A stretch of DNA of 6,872 nucleotides, from positions 1 through 6,872 of the forward strand of contig JAJDTQ010000048.1 of NCBI GenBank assembly GCA_022827045.1, written 5' to 3'. Shown piece by piece: positions 5,638 through 6,872 of the stretch (its first letter is position 1; every line of letters starts with the position of its first letter). This stretch comes from Candidatus Binatia bacterium. GTDB lineage: Bacteria > Desulfobacterota_B > Binatia > UBA9968 > JAJDTQ01. The translations under genes and the position numbers were made by a program. Under the pieces are notes generated by a model, which was not told the origin of the DNA, searched no databases, and saw only the letters and a program-made list of their open reading frames with translations.

Positions 5638-6715
5638 GGACATCTCCTTCCGTGGGTCTAAGTGATCGCCGATTAAAGTAGTCCGTGTTGAGGCTCGGAT
5701 CAAAATAGTGTTTCCTCTTGATCCAAACGAAACCATCTCCCTTCGAAATTACTGCAATGTCGATGGGTCCAGCCACCGTCTCTTCATCGAGAGACACACG
5801 GCGCTTTAAGGATGTGAGGTTCACAAGGGCCTCTGCCATTCCTGCCAACTCCTCTTTGGGTAGGTACGCGACGACTCCCATAATCGGATTCACGAACTGT
5901 TCTCTTTGGAAATCTCGTCCTCTTTTAAAGTAGTCGTCGGCAAGTTGGCTTGCCACATCCCGAAGGTTTCTCAGACGGCTTTCTTCTGTGAGTTTGTGAG
6001 AGTCAAGAATACTCTTTCCAAATTGATACAACAACTCCTCTGTCGATGGCCGCAGATAGCCAAGGAACTCTGGATCGATCCCCTCCATAAATCGCTGAAC
6101 CATTTCGCCTTGTGCAAACGCATAAATCGCCGCAATGTGATCCGTCCGCCCTATAGATGCGCGTTCGCGGACTTCGTATTTGAGGTTGCCAGCAACTAAA
6201 CCATCCGTTCTAACCTCGAAGATTTTGGGGAACATTTCGCTCTCACCAAAGCCTGCGATAACGAGTCCCGAATAGCCGTTCGATAGCACTTCGCTCTTAA
6301 TTGCAAGCCGAAGTACTCCACGCAACGATCTTCTGATGGATTGCGATATGTAGAACTCTTGGAACTGGCTGTCGATACAATCATCGATGCCGCTTCGATG
6401 TACGCCGACAATACGGTCTGCATTGACCGACTCCATCGACTTCGATTCACTGCTGTCTTCCAAGACATCTAACCGTTCTTGCACCGCCTTCCGAATAGCC
6501 CTACTCGCCTCTCTAGTGGAAACATTTCCCTTCTCACCGAGAATGTGCCAAACGTCATCACATAGTTGTGCATACGTGTCTGAGGCAATCCGAAGCAAGT
6601 TTGCTACATCTTGCTCCTCCGTTCGCACTGGAGGGCTCTGCAAATACTGTAAGAAATCCTTCAAGTAGTCTTCCGTGGACGATTTCGGTTCCCTGCCAAT
6701 CGACTGCCTATTCAT
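5627..6715 (-). CDS. Hypothetical protein; probable N-terminally truncated Ntn-hydrolase-like (proteasome-fold) family member
   Basis: A 362-residue soluble protein from ATG 6715 (MNRQSIGREPKSSTEDYLKD). Residues 14-60 and 66-90 look helical, followed by SIRRSLRGVLRLAIKSE (126-142), a hydrophobic strand GYSGLVIAGFGESEMFP (147-163), FAQGEMVQRFMEGIDPEF (200-217), LPKEELAGMAEALVNLTSLK (285-304) and a C-terminal AGPIDIAVISKGDGFVWIKR (315-334). I recall this order from a widespread family of bacterial hypothetical proteins with an Ntn-hydrolase-like domain at the N-terminus; this is memory, not a search. In that family a segment like ETIIK-x-YR-x-x-LG is internal. Here the codons for LETIIK lie directly upstream of ATG 6715 and the frame then runs into GC-rich foreign-looking DNA, so the first hundred or more residues seem lost. 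The frame is open as far as 6859, but no Shine-Dalgarno supports that start, nor a strong one at 6715. Expression and activity are doubtful. Codon use is AT-richer than the operon. Confidence 0.65.
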   Translation of the reverse strand: MNRQSIGREPKSSTEDYLKDFLQYLQSPPVRTEEQDVANLLRIASDTYAQLCDDVWHILGEKGNVSTREASRAIRKAVQERLDVLEDSSESKSMESVNADRIVGVHRSGIDDCIDSQFQEFYISQSIRRSLRGVLRLAIKSEVLSNGYSGLVIAGFGESEMFPKIFEVRTDGLVAGNLKYEVRERASIGRTDHIAAIYAFAQGEMVQRFMEGIDPEFLGYLRPSTEELLYQFGKSILDSHKLTEESRLRNLRDVASQLADDYFKRGRDFQREQFVNPIMGVVAYLPKEELAGMAEALVNLTSLKRRVSLDEETVAGPIDIAVISKGDGFVWIKRKHYFDPSLNTDYFNRRSLRPTEGDVHDR

Positions 6716-6727
6716 CTTAATGATGGT

Positions 6728-6768
6728 CTCTAGAGCGGGGACCCCCGCGACGCGGCGGCTTAGTCGCG
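6728..6768. repeat. Cluster of overlapping inverted repeats at the composition boundary
   Basis: Three palindromic elements follow one another: CTCTAGAG (6728-6735, perfect), GCGGGG-AC-CCCCGC (6735-6748) and CGCGAC (6746-6751) with GTCGCG (6763-6768) around an 11-base loop. They overlap by one and three bases and so form alternative hairpins. They lie just upstream of the truncated minus-strand gene, where the AT-rich coding sequence changes to GC-rich DNA. This could be the end of a small mobile or dispersed repeat that interrupted the gene, or a recombination scar. Only one end is in view. Confidence 0.4.
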
Positions 6769-6872
6769 AAAGTAACCAGAGCTTGCACCCGGGGCGGTGA
6801 TGCGGTGAAGTGACGGTGGCCGGGGCAGTCGAGGCCCGCCGATTCACTGGCGTGCCCATGCACCCGTTCTGG

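Noticed and set aside
5906..6199. Plus-strand open frame inside the AT-rich gene
   Set aside because: It lies opposite the well-ordered minus-strand protein and has no ribosome site or recognisable features.
6716..6859. N-terminal extension of the minus-strand 362-residue protein to an ATG at 6859
   Set aside because: The 48 extra residues come from GC-rich palindromic DNA of different composition, look like no domain and have no clear ribosome site. The frame may be open by chance.

Overview
The window comes from a GC-rich bacterial chromosome. Most codons from about 1 to 5211 end in G or C. Paralogous amidohydrolases next to a luciferase-like (F420/flavin) oxidoreductase and an amidase suggest an environmental, metabolically versatile bacterium, such as an uncultured soil or marine/sponge-associated proteobacterium-like or Tectomicrobia-like lineage, or an actinobacterium. 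The sequence alone does not settle the taxon.

Left part (1-5211): a divergent catabolic locus. A metal-dependent amidohydrolase gene runs leftwards off the window edge from a start at 269. A roughly 216-base divergent control region (270-485) holds two copies of an 11-bp palindrome (GTGG-AWA-CCAC) 30 bp apart, a perfect TTGACA -35 box and a strong GC-rich leader hairpin. Four genes follow rightwards, each with its own Shine-Dalgarno site and gaps of 13, 93 and 33 bases: a zinc alcohol dehydrogenase of the MDR superfamily (486-1583), a second amidohydrolase/decarboxylase-like protein (1597-2640), a luciferase-like F420/flavin oxidoreductase (2734-3735) and an amidase-signature hydrolase (3769-5211). 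They look like one operon. By family, they could jointly degrade an amide-bearing or cyclic organic compound: amide hydrolysis, flavin/F420-dependent oxidation or reduction, alcohol/aldehyde oxidation, and C-C or C-N cleavage or decarboxylation by the amidohydrolases. The substrate and the order of steps cannot be read from sequence.

Right part (5212-6872): base composition falls sharply to a more AT-rich, non-operon-like codon usage. A 225-base gap (5212-5436) has no convincing gene but carries possible remnants of small genes on the minus strand. Two minus-strand genes follow, coupled by an 11-base overlap: a roughly 362-residue protein (5627-6715) and a basic 66-residue protein (5437-5637). 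The larger protein resembles, from memory, the C-terminal two-thirds of a family of bacterial Ntn-hydrolase (proteasome-like) hypothetical proteins. Its N-terminal catalytic domain appears to be missing. The coding sequence meets GC-rich, palindrome-rich DNA at about 6728-6768, exactly where the missing domain should be encoded. This looks like a horizontally acquired accessory cassette that has been broken. The last roughly 100 bases (6772-6872) contain no gene I can support.

No RNA gene, CRISPR array, complete insertion sequence or replication origin was seen.
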